A stretch of DNA of 24,882 nucleotides from DASYQD01 sp036005845. GTDB lineage: Bacteria > Acidobacteriota > Thermoanaerobaculia > Multivoradales > JAIOJS01. This document shows positions 1 through 7,370 of this stretch, one piece after another (the stretch's first letter is position 1; every line of letters starts with the position of its first letter). Position numbers and translations under genes: made by a program. The stretch lies in assembly GCA_036005845.1 (NCBI GenBank), contig DASYQD010000030.1, forward strand, positions 1 to 24,882, given 5' to 3'. The notes under the pieces were generated by a model that worked only from the letters and a program-made list of their open reading frames with translations, did no database searches and was not told the DNA's origin.

Positions 1-651
1 GGCGGCGCTCGCGGCGGCATCGGCGCTCCAGCCGTGCCGGCTGCTGGCCTCGAACTCGTCGGGAGTCGTCTTCAGGCGCAGGTCGTGACGGCAGTGCTCG
101 ACGCCCTGCGCGTCGCGGCTCGGCGAGCAGACGAAGCCGAAGCGGCCGAGCGCCGCCGACTTCTCGCGCTCCGCGGCCGGCAGCAGCGGATCGTCGGCGA
201 ACTCGAGCGTCGTCCCCCATTGCGGCGGCGTCGATTCGCCCCAGAGCTGCACGTGGACGTGCGCGGCGTTGGGCCGGTCGGGATACGGCGCCGGGCGGAT
301 GGTGCGATAGGCATAGCGACCGGCACTGTCGGTGCGCATCCAGCCGCGCAGCCGCGGCGCCTCGCCGCGCTCGCGGTTGTAATGACCGCTGCTGTCGGTG
401 TGGAACACGTAGACCACCACGCCGGCCGCGGGCGTCTTGCCGTCGGCCTGCACCACCTGCCCTTCGACGAGCAGGGGCTGCTCGCCCTTCGCCGCTTCCG
501 TGATGGTGATGCGCGGAGGCGCGTTGGCGCCGGCCCCTCCGGCGCGCATCGCGCAGGCGATGCCGCCGGCGAAGAGCGTGTTAGGCACTGCCGCGGCAGC
601 AGCCACCACCAGAGCTGCGATCCAGGAAACCCGTCTTTGGTCTCGCTTCAT
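1..651 (-). CDS. Secreted intradiol dioxygenase-like protein (3' end outside window)
   Basis: The frame is open from ATG at 651 to base 1 with no stop, so the C-terminus is cut off by the window edge. Residues 1-30 form a signal peptide (basic start, then a long Ala/Val core ending in TLFAGG). The body matches the intradiol ring-cleavage dioxygenase / protocatechuate 3,4-dioxygenase beta-sandwich: VYVFHTDSSGHYN, then YAYRTIRPAPYP followed by HVHVQLWG. In this family the Tyr of the PYP segment and the two His of HxH bind non-haem Fe(III). A good Shine-Dalgarno (AGAGGAGG) lies about 8 bases before the ATG. The family opens catechol-type rings, but exported members are poorly characterised, so the substrate is unknown. 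It is transcribed divergently from the Nudix gene. Confidence 0.75.
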   Translation of the reverse strand, partial: MKRDQRRVSWIAALVVAAAAAVPNTLFAGGIACAMRAGGAGANAPPRITITEAAKGEQPLLVEGQVVQADGKTPAAGVVVYVFHTDSSGHYNRERGEAPRLRGWMRTDSAGRYAYRTIRPAPYPDRPNAAHVHVQLWGESTPPQWGTTLEFADDPLLPAAEREKSAALGRFGFVCSPSRDAQGVEHCRHDLRLKTTPDEFEASSRHGWSADAAASAA

Positions 652-753
652 GGCTTCGTCCTCCTCTGCCGTGAAAGGACGGGAGCGCGGGCGCGAGCGT
701 TAACCTTGCCGCATCGCGCAGCGCGCCTGTCGCGGCGCCGCGCGATCGCACCG

Positions 754-1332
754 ATGTATCTCACCGCCAAGCTGCCTCGCGCTCTCGCCGGCGCTTCGCC
801 CCGCCTTCACGACGCCGACCGCCGTGCCGCCGTGGCGGTGGTGGCGCGCGATGGCTCGGCCGGCAGCGAGCTGCTCTTCATTCGCCGCGCCGAGCACCCG
901 CTCGACCCGTGGTCCGGCCACATGGCCTTCCCCGGCGGCATGGTGGATCCCGGCGACGCCGATCCGCTCGCCGCCGCGCGACGCGAGACGCGCGAGGAGC
1001 TGGGGCTCGACCTCGACGCCGATGCGACGCTTATCGGCCGCCTCTCCGACGTCAAGCCGATGTCGCTGCGCGCCTCGCTCGCCATCTCGCCCTTCGTCTT
1101 CGCGCTGCGCCGCGCGCCCGAGCTGCAGCCCAACGACGAAGTGCAGGAGGCGCTGTGGATTCCGTGGACTTTTTTCGCCGACCGCGCCAACCGCTCGACG
1201 TTCTTCTGGACCCGCAATGGCGTGCCGGTACCGATGCCCTGTTACAAGTTCGAGGATCGCGTCGTGTGGGGGCTCACGCTGCGCATGATCGACGAGCTGC
1301 TCGAGCTCGTCGACGCCGATTCCGCGTCTTGA
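754..1332 (+). CDS. NUDIX hydrolase, CoA pyrophosphatase (NudL)-like
   Basis: The 192-residue protein has one Nudix fold. The segment LLFIRRAEHPLDPWSGHMAFPGG followed by a Nudix helix ending RRETREELGL has the spacing of the NudL/YeaB subfamily (E. coli GGAVDDTDAS...LREAEEE), in which the upstream S/AGQxAFPGG motif marks CoA pyrophosphatases. The EE of REELG would bind Mg2+. Family members cleave CoA or acyl-CoA to phosphopantetheine and 3',5'-ADP. The C-terminal part (VPMPCYKFEDRVVWGLTLRMIDELL) is the usual subfamily end. The frame is open further upstream, but the ATG at 754 sits just before the conserved region. It converges with epmB, with 19 bases between the stops. Confidence 0.8.
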   Translation: MYLTAKLPRALAGASPRLHDADRRAAVAVVARDGSAGSELLFIRRAEHPLDPWSGHMAFPGGMVDPGDADPLAAARRETREELGLDLDADATLIGRLSDVKPMSLRASLAISPFVFALRRAPELQPNDEVQEALWIPWTFFADRANRSTFFWTRNGVPVPMPCYKFEDRVVWGLTLRMIDELLELVDADSAS

Positions 1333-1351
1333 GCGGTCGGCCTGCGCGGCG

Positions 1352-2401
1352 TCAGCTGGCGGCCAAGTCGAGCGCACCCAAGTCGAGCGGCACCTTGAAC
1401 GGCGCTCCCGGCACCTCGCGCACGAGGCGCGGCACCAGGTAGCCCGGCAGCTCCGCCATGACGCCGTGCAGCAGCTCACGGGCGCGCGCCTCCGGCACCT
1501 CGAAGTGCGCGGCGCCGGCGACGCGGTCGAGGAGGTGGAGGTAATACGGCAGCGCGCCGGCGTCGAAGAGCGCGTGCGACAGCTCGCACTGCGCCGCGAC
1601 CGAGTCGTTGACGCCGGCGAGCAGCACCGCCTGGTTGAGCACCGCGGCGCCGGCCTCGCGCAGCCGCGCGATGGCCGCGGCGACCGCGACGTCGATCTCG
1701 CGCGCGTGATTCGCATGCAAGACGACGACGGTCGACAAGCGCGTGGCGCCGAGCCAGGAAACGAGCTCGGCGTCGACGCGCTCGGGAAGCACCACCGGCA
1801 TGCGCGTGTGCACGCGCAGCCGCCGCAGGTGCGGGACGGCGTCGAGCGCTTCCACCAGCGGCGCCAGCTTCTCGTCGCTCACCGCCAGCGGATCGCCGCC
1901 GGAGAGGATCACCTCCTCGATGCCGGGACTCGCCCGCAGCCAATCGATGGCCGGCTGCCAACCGTCGCCGCGTGGCGCGTGCTCGCCGTACGGAAAGTGG
2001 CGGCGGAAGCAGTAGCGGCAGTGCACGCCGCAGGCGCCGGTGACGAGCAGCAGAGCGCGGCCGCGATACTTGTGCAGCACGCCAGGCACGGGTGACGCCG
2101 CGGCCGTCGCATCGACCTCGCTCAGCGGATCGGCCGTGAAGCCCGGCGCCGCCACCAGCTCCGCCGCGGTGGGCAGCACCTGCAGCAGCAACGGATCCGC
2201 GGCATCGCCGGGCCGCATGCGCCGCACGAAGCCGCGGGGCACGCGCAACGGGAACTCGCGCCCCGCGGCGCCGCTCGGCCGCAGCCGCGACGGCAGGTCC
2301 TCGGACGCGAGCCCCAGCAGATCGAGCAGCTCGCCCACGCTGCTCACCGCGTCGCCGAGGGCCCGCTGCCAATTGGCGGCCGCGGCCGCGCGCGCTATCA
2401 T
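1352..2401 (-). CDS. epmB: EF-P beta-lysylation protein EpmB (lysine 2,3-aminomutase)
   Basis: This 349-residue radical-SAM enzyme converts (S)-alpha-lysine to (R)-beta-lysine for EF-P modification. The cluster-binding motif CxxxCxxC is at about residues 124-131 (CGVHCRYCFRRHFPY). It is followed by SGGDPL, by HTRMPVV-like strands, and by a C-terminal PLP lysine near residue 336 in GAPFKVPLDL, equivalent to GGEPSKTPLDL of E. coli EpmB. Length and both ends match E. coli EpmB (342 aa). The short form lacks the C-terminal oligomerisation domain of clostridial KamA. It is head-to-head with efp, with only 13 bases between the start codons, and efp/epmA on the other side confirm the role. The start ATG follows a TATAAG box by 7 bases and has no Shine-Dalgarno. 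Confidence 0.95.
   Translation of the reverse strand: MIARAAAAANWQRALGDAVSSVGELLDLLGLASEDLPSRLRPSGAAGREFPLRVPRGFVRRMRPGDAADPLLLQVLPTAAELVAAPGFTADPLSEVDATAAASPVPGVLHKYRGRALLLVTGACGVHCRYCFRRHFPYGEHAPRGDGWQPAIDWLRASPGIEEVILSGGDPLAVSDEKLAPLVEALDAVPHLRRLRVHTRMPVVLPERVDAELVSWLGATRLSTVVVLHANHAREIDVAVAAAIARLREAGAAVLNQAVLLAGVNDSVAAQCELSHALFDAGALPYYLHLLDRVAGAAHFEVPEARARELLHGVMAELPGYLVPRLVREVPGAPFKVPLDLGALDLAAS
2373..2401 (+). promoter_or_regulatory. Promoter for efp, inside the start of epmB
   Basis: TTGGCG (2373-2378), a 17-base spacer and TATCAT (2396-2401) form a good sigma-70-type promoter, with 4/6 and 5/6 matches. Predicted transcription would begin near 2408, leaving a leader of about 7 bases before the efp ATG. 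The element lies in the first ten codons of epmB on the opposite strand. Its -10 box covers the reversed epmB start codon, so the two transcription starts would compete. This was read by eye and is not experimentally supported. Confidence 0.5.
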
Positions 2402-2414
2402 CCGCGGACCTTAT

Positions 2415-2984
2415 ATGACCACCATCAACACGAACCAGTTCCGCCCCGGCGTCAAGATCATCGTCGAGGGCGATCCCTGCAACATCATCGAGAACGAGTT
2501 CGTGAAGCCGGGCAAGGGGCAGGCCTTCAACCGCGTCAAGTACCGCAACCTGCTCACCGGCCGCGTCAACGAGAAGAACATCCGCTCCGGCGACACCTTC
2601 GAGGCCGCCGACGTCGTCGACACCGACATGCAGTACCTCTACAAGGATGCCTCCGGCTGGCACTTCATGGACCCGGCCTCGTACGAGCAGTACATGGTCA
2701 GCGAGGCGGGCATGGGCGACGCGCAGAAGTGGCTGAAGGAAGAGGACGTCTGCTCGGTGACGCTCTACAACGGGCAGCCGATCTCGGTGACGCCGCCCAA
2801 CTTCGTCAACTTGAAGGTGGCCGACACCGACCCCGGCCTGCGCGGCGACACCAGCAGCGGCGGCAGCAAGGCGGCGACGATGGAGACCGGCGCCGTCGTC
2901 CGCGTGCCGCTGTTCATCAACGTCGGCGAGACGTTGAAGGTCGACACGCGCACCGGCGAGTACGTCTCGCGCGCCAAGGAGTGA
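2415..2984 (+). CDS. efp: Translation elongation factor P
   Basis: EF-P (189 aa) binds the ribosome between the P and E sites and promotes peptide bond formation at consecutive prolines. The sequence starts MTTINTNQFRPGVKI. The modified loop reads FVKPGKGQAF with Lys34 in the position that is beta-lysylated in E. coli, and the C-terminal OB domain ends TRTGEYVSRAKE. All three domains are present at normal length. The gene sits between epmB and epmA, the two enzymes that make and attach beta-lysine, so Lys34 is expected to be lysylated rather than rhamnosylated (which needs Arg). No Shine-Dalgarno is visible. The gene overlaps the epmA start (GTGA). Confidence 0.98.
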   Translation: MTTINTNQFRPGVKIIVEGDPCNIIENEFVKPGKGQAFNRVKYRNLLTGRVNEKNIRSGDTFEAADVVDTDMQYLYKDASGWHFMDPASYEQYMVSEAGMGDAQKWLKEEDVCSVTLYNGQPISVTPPNFVNLKVADTDPGLRGDTSSGGSKAATMETGAVVRVPLFINVGETLKVDTRTGEYVSRAKE

Positions 2985-3997
2985 GCGGGGGCGAACGGCG
3001 CGGCAAGCGCTACAGCGCGCCGAGCCACGACGCCGGAGACTGGCGGCCCACCGCGCCGCTGGAGAGTCTGAAGCGGCGCGCCGAACTCGTCGATCGGCTG
3101 CGCCGCTTCTTCGCCGAACGCGGCGTGCTGGAGGTGGAGACGCCGGTGCTCGGCGCCGCGGCGGCCACCGACCTCCACCTCGCGAGCTTCTCCACGACGC
3201 TCTCCACCGCGCCGCCACGCACGCTCTGGCTGCAGACCTCGCCGGAGCTGCACATGAAGCGGCTGCTCGCCGCGGGCAGCGGTCCGATCTGGCAGCTCTG
3301 CAAAGCCTTTCGCGACGGCGAGGCGGGCCGGCGCCACAACCCCGAGTTCACCATGCTCGAGTGGTATCGGCCGGGCTGGGACCACCACCAGTTGATGGAC
3401 GAGGTCGAGGCGTTGCTGCGCGCGACGCTGCCGCAGCTCGCCGGCGCGCCGGCGGCCGAGAAGCTCGCCTACCGCGAGGCGTTCCTGCGGCACGCGGGGA
3501 TCGACCCGTTCGTCGACGACGGCGCGACGCTCTGCTGGCGCGCGGCTGAGCTAGGGACCGTTGGCTCGCCCGACTGGCCGCGCGAGGAGTGGCTGCACCT
3601 CTTGCTCGCCAGGGTCGTCGAGCCCAAGCTCGGTCGCGGCCACGTCACCTTCCTCCACGACTTCCCCGCCGCCGAGGCCGCGCTCGCCCGCCTGCGCGAC
3701 GACGACCCGCCGGTAGCCGAGCGCTTCGAAGCCTTCGTAGAAGGTGTCGAGCTCGCCAACGGCTACCACGAGCTCGCCGACCCGCACGAACAGGAGCGCC
3801 GCTTCGCCGCCGACCTCGCCGCGCGGCACGAACGCGGCTTGCCCGAGGTCCCCGCCGACGAACGCCTCCTCGCCGCACTGACGCACGGCTTCCCGGATTG
3901 CGCCGGCGTCGCCCTCGGCTTCGATCGGCTCGTCATGCTGGCGCTCGGCGCCGCGAGCATCGACGAGGTGATCGCCTTCCCCATCGACCGCGCCTGA
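2981..3997 (+). CDS. epmA: EF-P--(R)-beta-lysine ligase EpmA (GenX/PoxA)
   Basis: This 338-residue class II lysyl-tRNA synthetase paralogue lacks the anticodon-binding domain. It activates (R)-beta-lysine with ATP and transfers it to Lys34 of EF-P. Segments track E. coli EpmA closely: RRFFAERGVLEVETPVL, TSPELHMKRLLAAGSGPIWQL, RRHNPEFTMLEWYRPG (motif 2 region), VEGVELANGYHELADP, and motif 3 CAGVALGFDRLVMLALGA ending EVIAFPIDRA. The start is taken as GTG at 2981, which overlaps the efp stop as GTGA. No other ATG, GTG or TTG precedes the conserved region. AAGGAG lies directly on the start codon, too close to act as a normal Shine-Dalgarno, so expression is probably by translational coupling to efp. 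Confidence 0.95.
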   Translation: MSGGERRGKRYSAPSHDAGDWRPTAPLESLKRRAELVDRLRRFFAERGVLEVETPVLGAAAATDLHLASFSTTLSTAPPRTLWLQTSPELHMKRLLAAGSGPIWQLCKAFRDGEAGRRHNPEFTMLEWYRPGWDHHQLMDEVEALLRATLPQLAGAPAAEKLAYREAFLRHAGIDPFVDDGATLCWRAAELGTVGSPDWPREEWLHLLLARVVEPKLGRGHVTFLHDFPAAEAALARLRDDDPPVAERFEAFVEGVELANGYHELADPHEQERRFAADLAARHERGLPEVPADERLLAALTHGFPDCAGVALGFDRLVMLALGAASIDEVIAFPIDRA

Positions 3998-4033
3998 CGC
4001 GAGGCTGCGATCGCCGCCGGCTCGCTACGGGTT

Positions 4034-4063
4034 TTGACCACTCGCTGCACCCTGGTCTAGGCT
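4034..4063 (+). promoter_or_regulatory. Putative promoter of the PilT-like operon
   Basis: TTGACC (4034-4039), an 18-base spacer and TAGGCT (4058-4063) lie in the 122-base gap after epmA. Predicted initiation is near 4070, which is itself a GTG. That GTG opens a 14-codon frame ending with TGA at 4112-4114, five bases before the GTG of the PilT-like gene. The -35 is strong (5/6) and the -10 is weaker (TA...T). Confidence 0.4.
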
Positions 4064-4119
4064 GACTCCGTGCCCCGGCACATCGACGCTCCTCCCCGGC
4101 GCGGACCTTCCTGAGCACC

Positions 4120-5490
4120 GTGAGCACCGACGCCAGCCTCCTCGGCCGCCTCGCGCTGCACTACAAGCTGCTGACGCGCGACCAGCTCGTCGAGTCGCTG
4201 CAGCAGCAGGAGCGCGAGGGGCACCGGCGCAAGATCGGCGACATCTGGGTCGAGAACGGCTGGATGACGCCGCAGCGCTTCGACCAGCTCCTGCGCGCGC
4301 AACGCGAGTACGAGGAGCGGCAGCGCACGCAGGCCGCCCCAGTCGAACCCGCGGCCGCACCGCGCGGCGCTCTCGCCCAGCTCCTCGCCTTCGCCGCCGA
4401 GCAGCGCGCCAGCGACCTCCACCTCCACGCCGGTCTCCCCGTCCGCTTGCGCATCCACGGCGATTTCCGTCCGCTGCCCGGCGCGCCGCTCTCCGCCGAC
4501 GAGACTCGCCAGCTCCTCGCCGAGGTGCTGACGCCTGCTCAGCGCGAGACGGTCGAGCGCCACGGCCAGGTCGACTTCGCCTACACCCTCGCCGGCGTCG
4601 GCCGCTTCCGCGCCAACGTCTACCGGCAGCAGCGCGGCTGGGACGGAGTCTTCCGCGTCATCCCCGCCGAGCCGCCGAGCCTCTCCGACCTCGGCCTGCC
4701 GCTCGACCTGGCGCGCTTCGCCAATTTCCACCAGGGACTGGTGCTGATTACCGGGCCCACCGGCTCGGGGAAGTCGTCGACGCTCGCCGCCCTCGTGCGG
4801 ATCGTCAACGAGGAGCGCCGCGACCACATCATCACCATCGAGGACCCGGTGGAGTTCGTGCACCGCTCGCAGCGCTGCGTCGTCAACCAACGCCAGGTGG
4901 GGGCCCACACCAAGTCGTTCTCGCGCGCGCTGCGGGCGGCGTTGCGCGAGGACCCCGACGTCATCGTCGTCGGCGAGCTGCGCGATCTGGAAACGATCTC
5001 GCTGGCGTTGACCGCCGCCGAGACCGGCCACCTCGTGCTGGCCACGCTGCACACGCAGAACGCCATCAATACCGTCAACCGCATCATCGGCGTCTTCCCC
5101 GCCGAGCAGCAGTCGCAGATCCGCACCATGGTCTCCGAGTCGCTGCGCGTCATCACCTCGCAGCGGCTGGTGCTGCGCGCCGACGGCCGCGGGCGCGTGG
5201 CGGCGCTGGAGATCATGGTCGCCAACAAGGCGGTGTCCAACCTCATCCGCGAGAACAAGAACTTCCAGCTCCGCTCCGTGCTGCAGACCGGCGGCGCGCA
5301 GGGCATGCGCTTCCTCGACCACTCGCTCGACGAGCTGGTCAAGGCGGGCACGATCCGCCGCGAGGAGGCCGCGCGTCACGCCGAGGACCCCAAGCGGTTC
5401 AGCGGCCGGCCGGTGACGAGCGGCAGCGGCAGCTTGAACGTCGCGGCCGCGGCGGCCTCCGTCGCGCCGATGCCGCGGCCCGCCGGCTGA
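4120..5490 (+). CDS. PilT/PilU-family twitching motility ATPase with extra N-terminal domain
   Basis: This 456-residue protein is a hexameric type IV pilus retraction-type ATPase. Residues about 8-65 (LLGRLALHYKLLTRDQLVESLQ... to LLRAQREYEER) form a helical domain resembling the MshEN/GspE N-terminal module. A Pro/Ala linker (about 70-85) leads to the PilT core starting with ASDLHLHAGLPVRLR. Walker A is GPTGSGKSS near residues 212-219. The Asp box IITIEDPVEFVH, the Walker B region DPDVIVVGELRD and the His box TGHLVLATLHTQ are intact. NLIRENKNFQLRSVLQTG corresponds to the PilT AIRNLIRE region. The C-terminal 40 residues are Gly/Ser/Ala-rich and disordered-looking. The start is GTG without a clear Shine-Dalgarno. 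The likely role is pilus disassembly, but it could also be a regulatory PilU-type partner of the next gene. Confidence 0.88.
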   Translation: MSTDASLLGRLALHYKLLTRDQLVESLQQQEREGHRRKIGDIWVENGWMTPQRFDQLLRAQREYEERQRTQAAPVEPAAAPRGALAQLLAFAAEQRASDLHLHAGLPVRLRIHGDFRPLPGAPLSADETRQLLAEVLTPAQRETVERHGQVDFAYTLAGVGRFRANVYRQQRGWDGVFRVIPAEPPSLSDLGLPLDLARFANFHQGLVLITGPTGSGKSSTLAALVRIVNEERRDHIITIEDPVEFVHRSQRCVVNQRQVGAHTKSFSRALRAALREDPDVIVVGELRDLETISLALTAAETGHLVLATLHTQNAINTVNRIIGVFPAEQQSQIRTMVSESLRVITSQRLVLRADGRGRVAALEIMVANKAVSNLIRENKNFQLRSVLQTGGAQGMRFLDHSLDELVKAGTIRREEAARHAEDPKRFSGRPVTSGSGSLNVAAAAASVAPMPRPAG

Positions 5491-5533
5491 GCGAGCCCGC
5501 GATTACCGCCGAACACGAAGCCGACACCGAAGA

Positions 5534-6595
5534 ATGCCGCGCCTCCACGATCTCTTCCGCTACTGCCAGGGCAACGGCGCCTCCGACCTCCACCTCGTGG
5601 CACAGCTCGAGCCGCGCGTGCGGCGCCGCGGTCACCTCGAAGCCGTCGCCGGCTGGCCGGTGCTCGCCGATACCGAGCTGCGCGCCATGCTGCGCGAAGT
5701 GGTGTCGAGCGAGCAGTGGGAGGAATTCGAGCGCGACGGCGACCTCGACTTCGCCTATGGGCTCGAAGGCGTCGCCCGCTTCCGCGGCAACTACCTGGTG
5801 CAAGAGCAGGGCGCGTCGGCCGTCTTCCGCGCCATTCCGCAGGAGATCATCCCGCTCGAGCAGCTCGACCTGCCGCCGGCCATCGAGCGCCTCGCCCACC
5901 TGCCGCGCGGGCTGGTGCTGGTCACCGGACCCACCGGCTCGGGCAAGTCGACGACGCTCGCCGCCATCATCGACCGCATCAACCGCACCTATCGCAAGCA
6001 CGTGGTGACGATCGAGGACCCCGTCGAGTTCGTGCACCAGAACCGCGAGTGTGTCTTCTCGCAGCGCGAAGTGGGAACCGACAGCGACGGCTTCTCCGGC
6101 GCCCTGCGCGGCGCGTTGCGCCAGGATGCCGACGTCATCCTCGTCGGCGAGATGCGCGACCTCGAGACCATCGCGCTAGCCATCACCGCCGCCGAGATGG
6201 GCACCCTGGTCTTCGGCACCCTGCACACCAACGGCACCGCCAACACCATCGATCGCCTCATCGACGCCTTCCCGTCCGACCAGCAGGCACAGGTGCGCAT
6301 CACCCTGTCGGAGTCGCTCGCCGCCGTGGTCTCGCAGCTCCTGCTGCCCACGGCCGACGGCAAAGGCCGCGTCGCCGTCAACGAGGTCCTGCTCAAGACC
6401 AGCGGCCTCCCCAACGTCATCCGCGAAGGCAACACGCCGATGATCCGCTCCCTCATCCAGAGCGGCCGCGCCGACGGCATGCAGCTCATGGACGACGCCC
6501 TCGCCGCCCTCGTCGACAAAGGCACGATCACCGGCCGCGACGCTTACTTGAAGGCGACGGAGAAAGCCCGCTTCGAGCAGTACCTCGAAGAATAA
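5534..6595 (+). CDS. PilT-family type IV pilus retraction ATPase
   Basis: The 353-residue protein has a canonical PilT/PilU layout without the N-terminal extension of its upstream paralogue. It begins with a PAS-like N-domain (GASDLHLVAQLEPRVRRRG). Walker A is GPTGSGKST near residues 132-139, the Asp box is VVTIEDPVEFVHQ, Walker B is DADVILVGEMRD and the His box is MGTLVFGTLHTNG. NVIREGNTPMIRSLIQSG matches the AIRNLIRE-like C-terminal element. The C-terminus (KARFEQYLEE) is short and acidic, somewhat PilU-like. It lies 43 bases after the first ATPase and is probably co-transcribed with it. Other pilus genes are not in the window. It ends 8 bases before the convergent vapC stop, with no terminator visible. 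Confidence 0.88.
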   Translation: MPRLHDLFRYCQGNGASDLHLVAQLEPRVRRRGHLEAVAGWPVLADTELRAMLREVVSSEQWEEFERDGDLDFAYGLEGVARFRGNYLVQEQGASAVFRAIPQEIIPLEQLDLPPAIERLAHLPRGLVLVTGPTGSGKSTTLAAIIDRINRTYRKHVVTIEDPVEFVHQNRECVFSQREVGTDSDGFSGALRGALRQDADVILVGEMRDLETIALAITAAEMGTLVFGTLHTNGTANTIDRLIDAFPSDQQAQVRITLSESLAAVVSQLLLPTADGKGRVAVNEVLLKTSGLPNVIREGNTPMIRSLIQSGRADGMQLMDDALAALVDKGTITGRDAYLKATEKARFEQYLEE

Positions 6596-6603
6596 AAGCT
6601 GCG

Positions 6604-7002
6604 TCAGATCGCGACGCGCCGGATACCGGGAAACTGGTCGAAGGCCAGATCGAAGGTGAGGATCCGATCGATGCTCTCGCGTTCCATCACACCGAGGTGG
6701 ATCGCGTCGCGAGCCGACAGCTGCGGAAAGGCCAGAACGATCTCGCGCGCTCTCGACACCACCGGAAGGTCGATGCCGAAGACCTCGTCGACGACGCTGA
6801 AGATCGACTCGAACGCAGGTTGGATCATGTCGCGACGGTTGATCGAGGTATAGCGGTGCAGGATCTCCTGCAGTACCTCGGCATCGGTGACCAATCGCTC
6901 GCGATCGGCCACGACGCGTTCGAGGAGCACCTGCGCGTCCGCTTTGTGCGGATGCGTGCCGCCGACGAGGTACATCGGAACGTTCGAATCCACGAAGATC
7001 AC
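6604..7002 (-). CDS. vapC: PIN-domain toxin of a VapBC module
   Basis: The 132-residue protein is the length of VapC ribonucleases, which cut tRNA or rRNA when freed from antitoxin. The acidic PIN residues are visible: Asp5 (MIFVDSNVPMYL), Glu46 (EVLQEILHRY), Asp99 (SARDAIHLGVM) and Asp118/122 (ILTFDLAFDQFPGI). The start is GTG at 7002 and overlaps the vapB stop in a GTGA junction, so the toxin is translationally coupled to the antitoxin. All catalytic positions are present, so the toxin looks intact. Confidence 0.9.
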   Translation of the reverse strand: MIFVDSNVPMYLVGGTHPHKADAQVLLERVVADRERLVTDAEVLQEILHRYTSINRRDMIQPAFESIFSVVDEVFGIDLPVVSRAREIVLAFPQLSARDAIHLGVMERESIDRILTFDLAFDQFPGIRRVAI

Positions 7003-7256
7003 AGAGAAGGATCCGACACGTAGCCCCGTTCGATCTCCTCGAGCATGACGTCGATGTCGGCCGTCGGGCCCTGGTGCTGCGCTGCCGCCCGGATCGCCGC
7101 GATCTTGCGTTCAGGGCTCGACGAGGGTTGCTCACGCTTGGCGAGTCGGATGGCATCGCGGACCCAGTCGGCTACTGAGACGCGCCGCTCCCGCGCGGCA
7201 CGCTGAACTTCCGCGAAATCCTCTTCGTCCAGAAGGACTTGCAGTCGTTTGCTCAT
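6999..7256 (-). CDS. vapB: Ribbon-helix-helix antitoxin of a VapBC module
   Basis: This 85-residue protein has an N-terminal ribbon-helix-helix DNA-binding domain. The strand is KRLQVLL, helix 1 is DEEDFAEVQRAARERR and helix 2 is SVADWVRDAIRLAK. A flexible tail (about 45-85) should wrap the toxin. It is the first gene of the operon, followed by vapC with a GTGA overlap. The ATG at 7256 lies 6 bases after the -10 box and has no Shine-Dalgarno, which suggests a leaderless mRNA. Autoregulation through the palindrome at 7266-7295 is expected. Confidence 0.88.
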   Translation of the reverse strand: MSKRLQVLLDEEDFAEVQRAARERRVSVADWVRDAIRLAKREQPSSSPERKIAAIRAAAQHQGPTADIDVMLEEIERGYVSDPSL

Positions 7257-7262
7257 GTGATG

Positions 7263-7295
7263 AGCGTAGTTGACTCATCCTCATGAGTCAACTAC
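7263..7295 (-). promoter_or_regulatory. vapBC promoter and palindromic operator
   Basis: A perfect inverted repeat with 13-base arms (GTAGTTGACTCAT and its complement) and a 4-base spacer covers 7266-7295. On the minus strand the distal arm contains TTGACT (7291-7286). A 17-base spacer then leads to TACGCT (7268-7263), so the promoter and operator coincide. Predicted initiation falls at about 7256, the A of the vapB ATG. A dimer-of-dimers of the RHH antitoxin, or VapBC complex, bound here would block RNA polymerase. Confidence 0.75.
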
Positions 7296-7370
7296 TGCTC
7301 TCGATCGAGCCTTGACGCCTCGCGCAACGCGCTCCGACGACGTACGATCCGCGCTCCGCGTTCCATCACC

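Noticed and set aside
2040..2414. N-terminal extension of the EF-P frame to 2040
   Set aside because: The frame is open upstream, but EF-P has its canonical N-terminus at ATG 2415, and the extension is antisense to epmB.
1476..3218. Minus-strand open frame of about 580 codons across epmB/efp/epmA
   Set aside because: It runs in another frame of epmB and antisense to efp and epmA, and the translation is Arg/Ala-rich with no family resemblance.
5716..7023. Plus-strand 435-codon frame over pilT2 and vapBC
   Set aside because: It overlaps two unmistakable gene sets in other frames, and its product is Arg/His-rich with no domain.
7312..7348. TTGACG (7312) with TACGAT (7343) as a lepB promoter
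   Set aside because: The spacer is 25 bases, far from the usual 16-19. TACGAT alone may be a -10, but the pair is not a convincing promoter.
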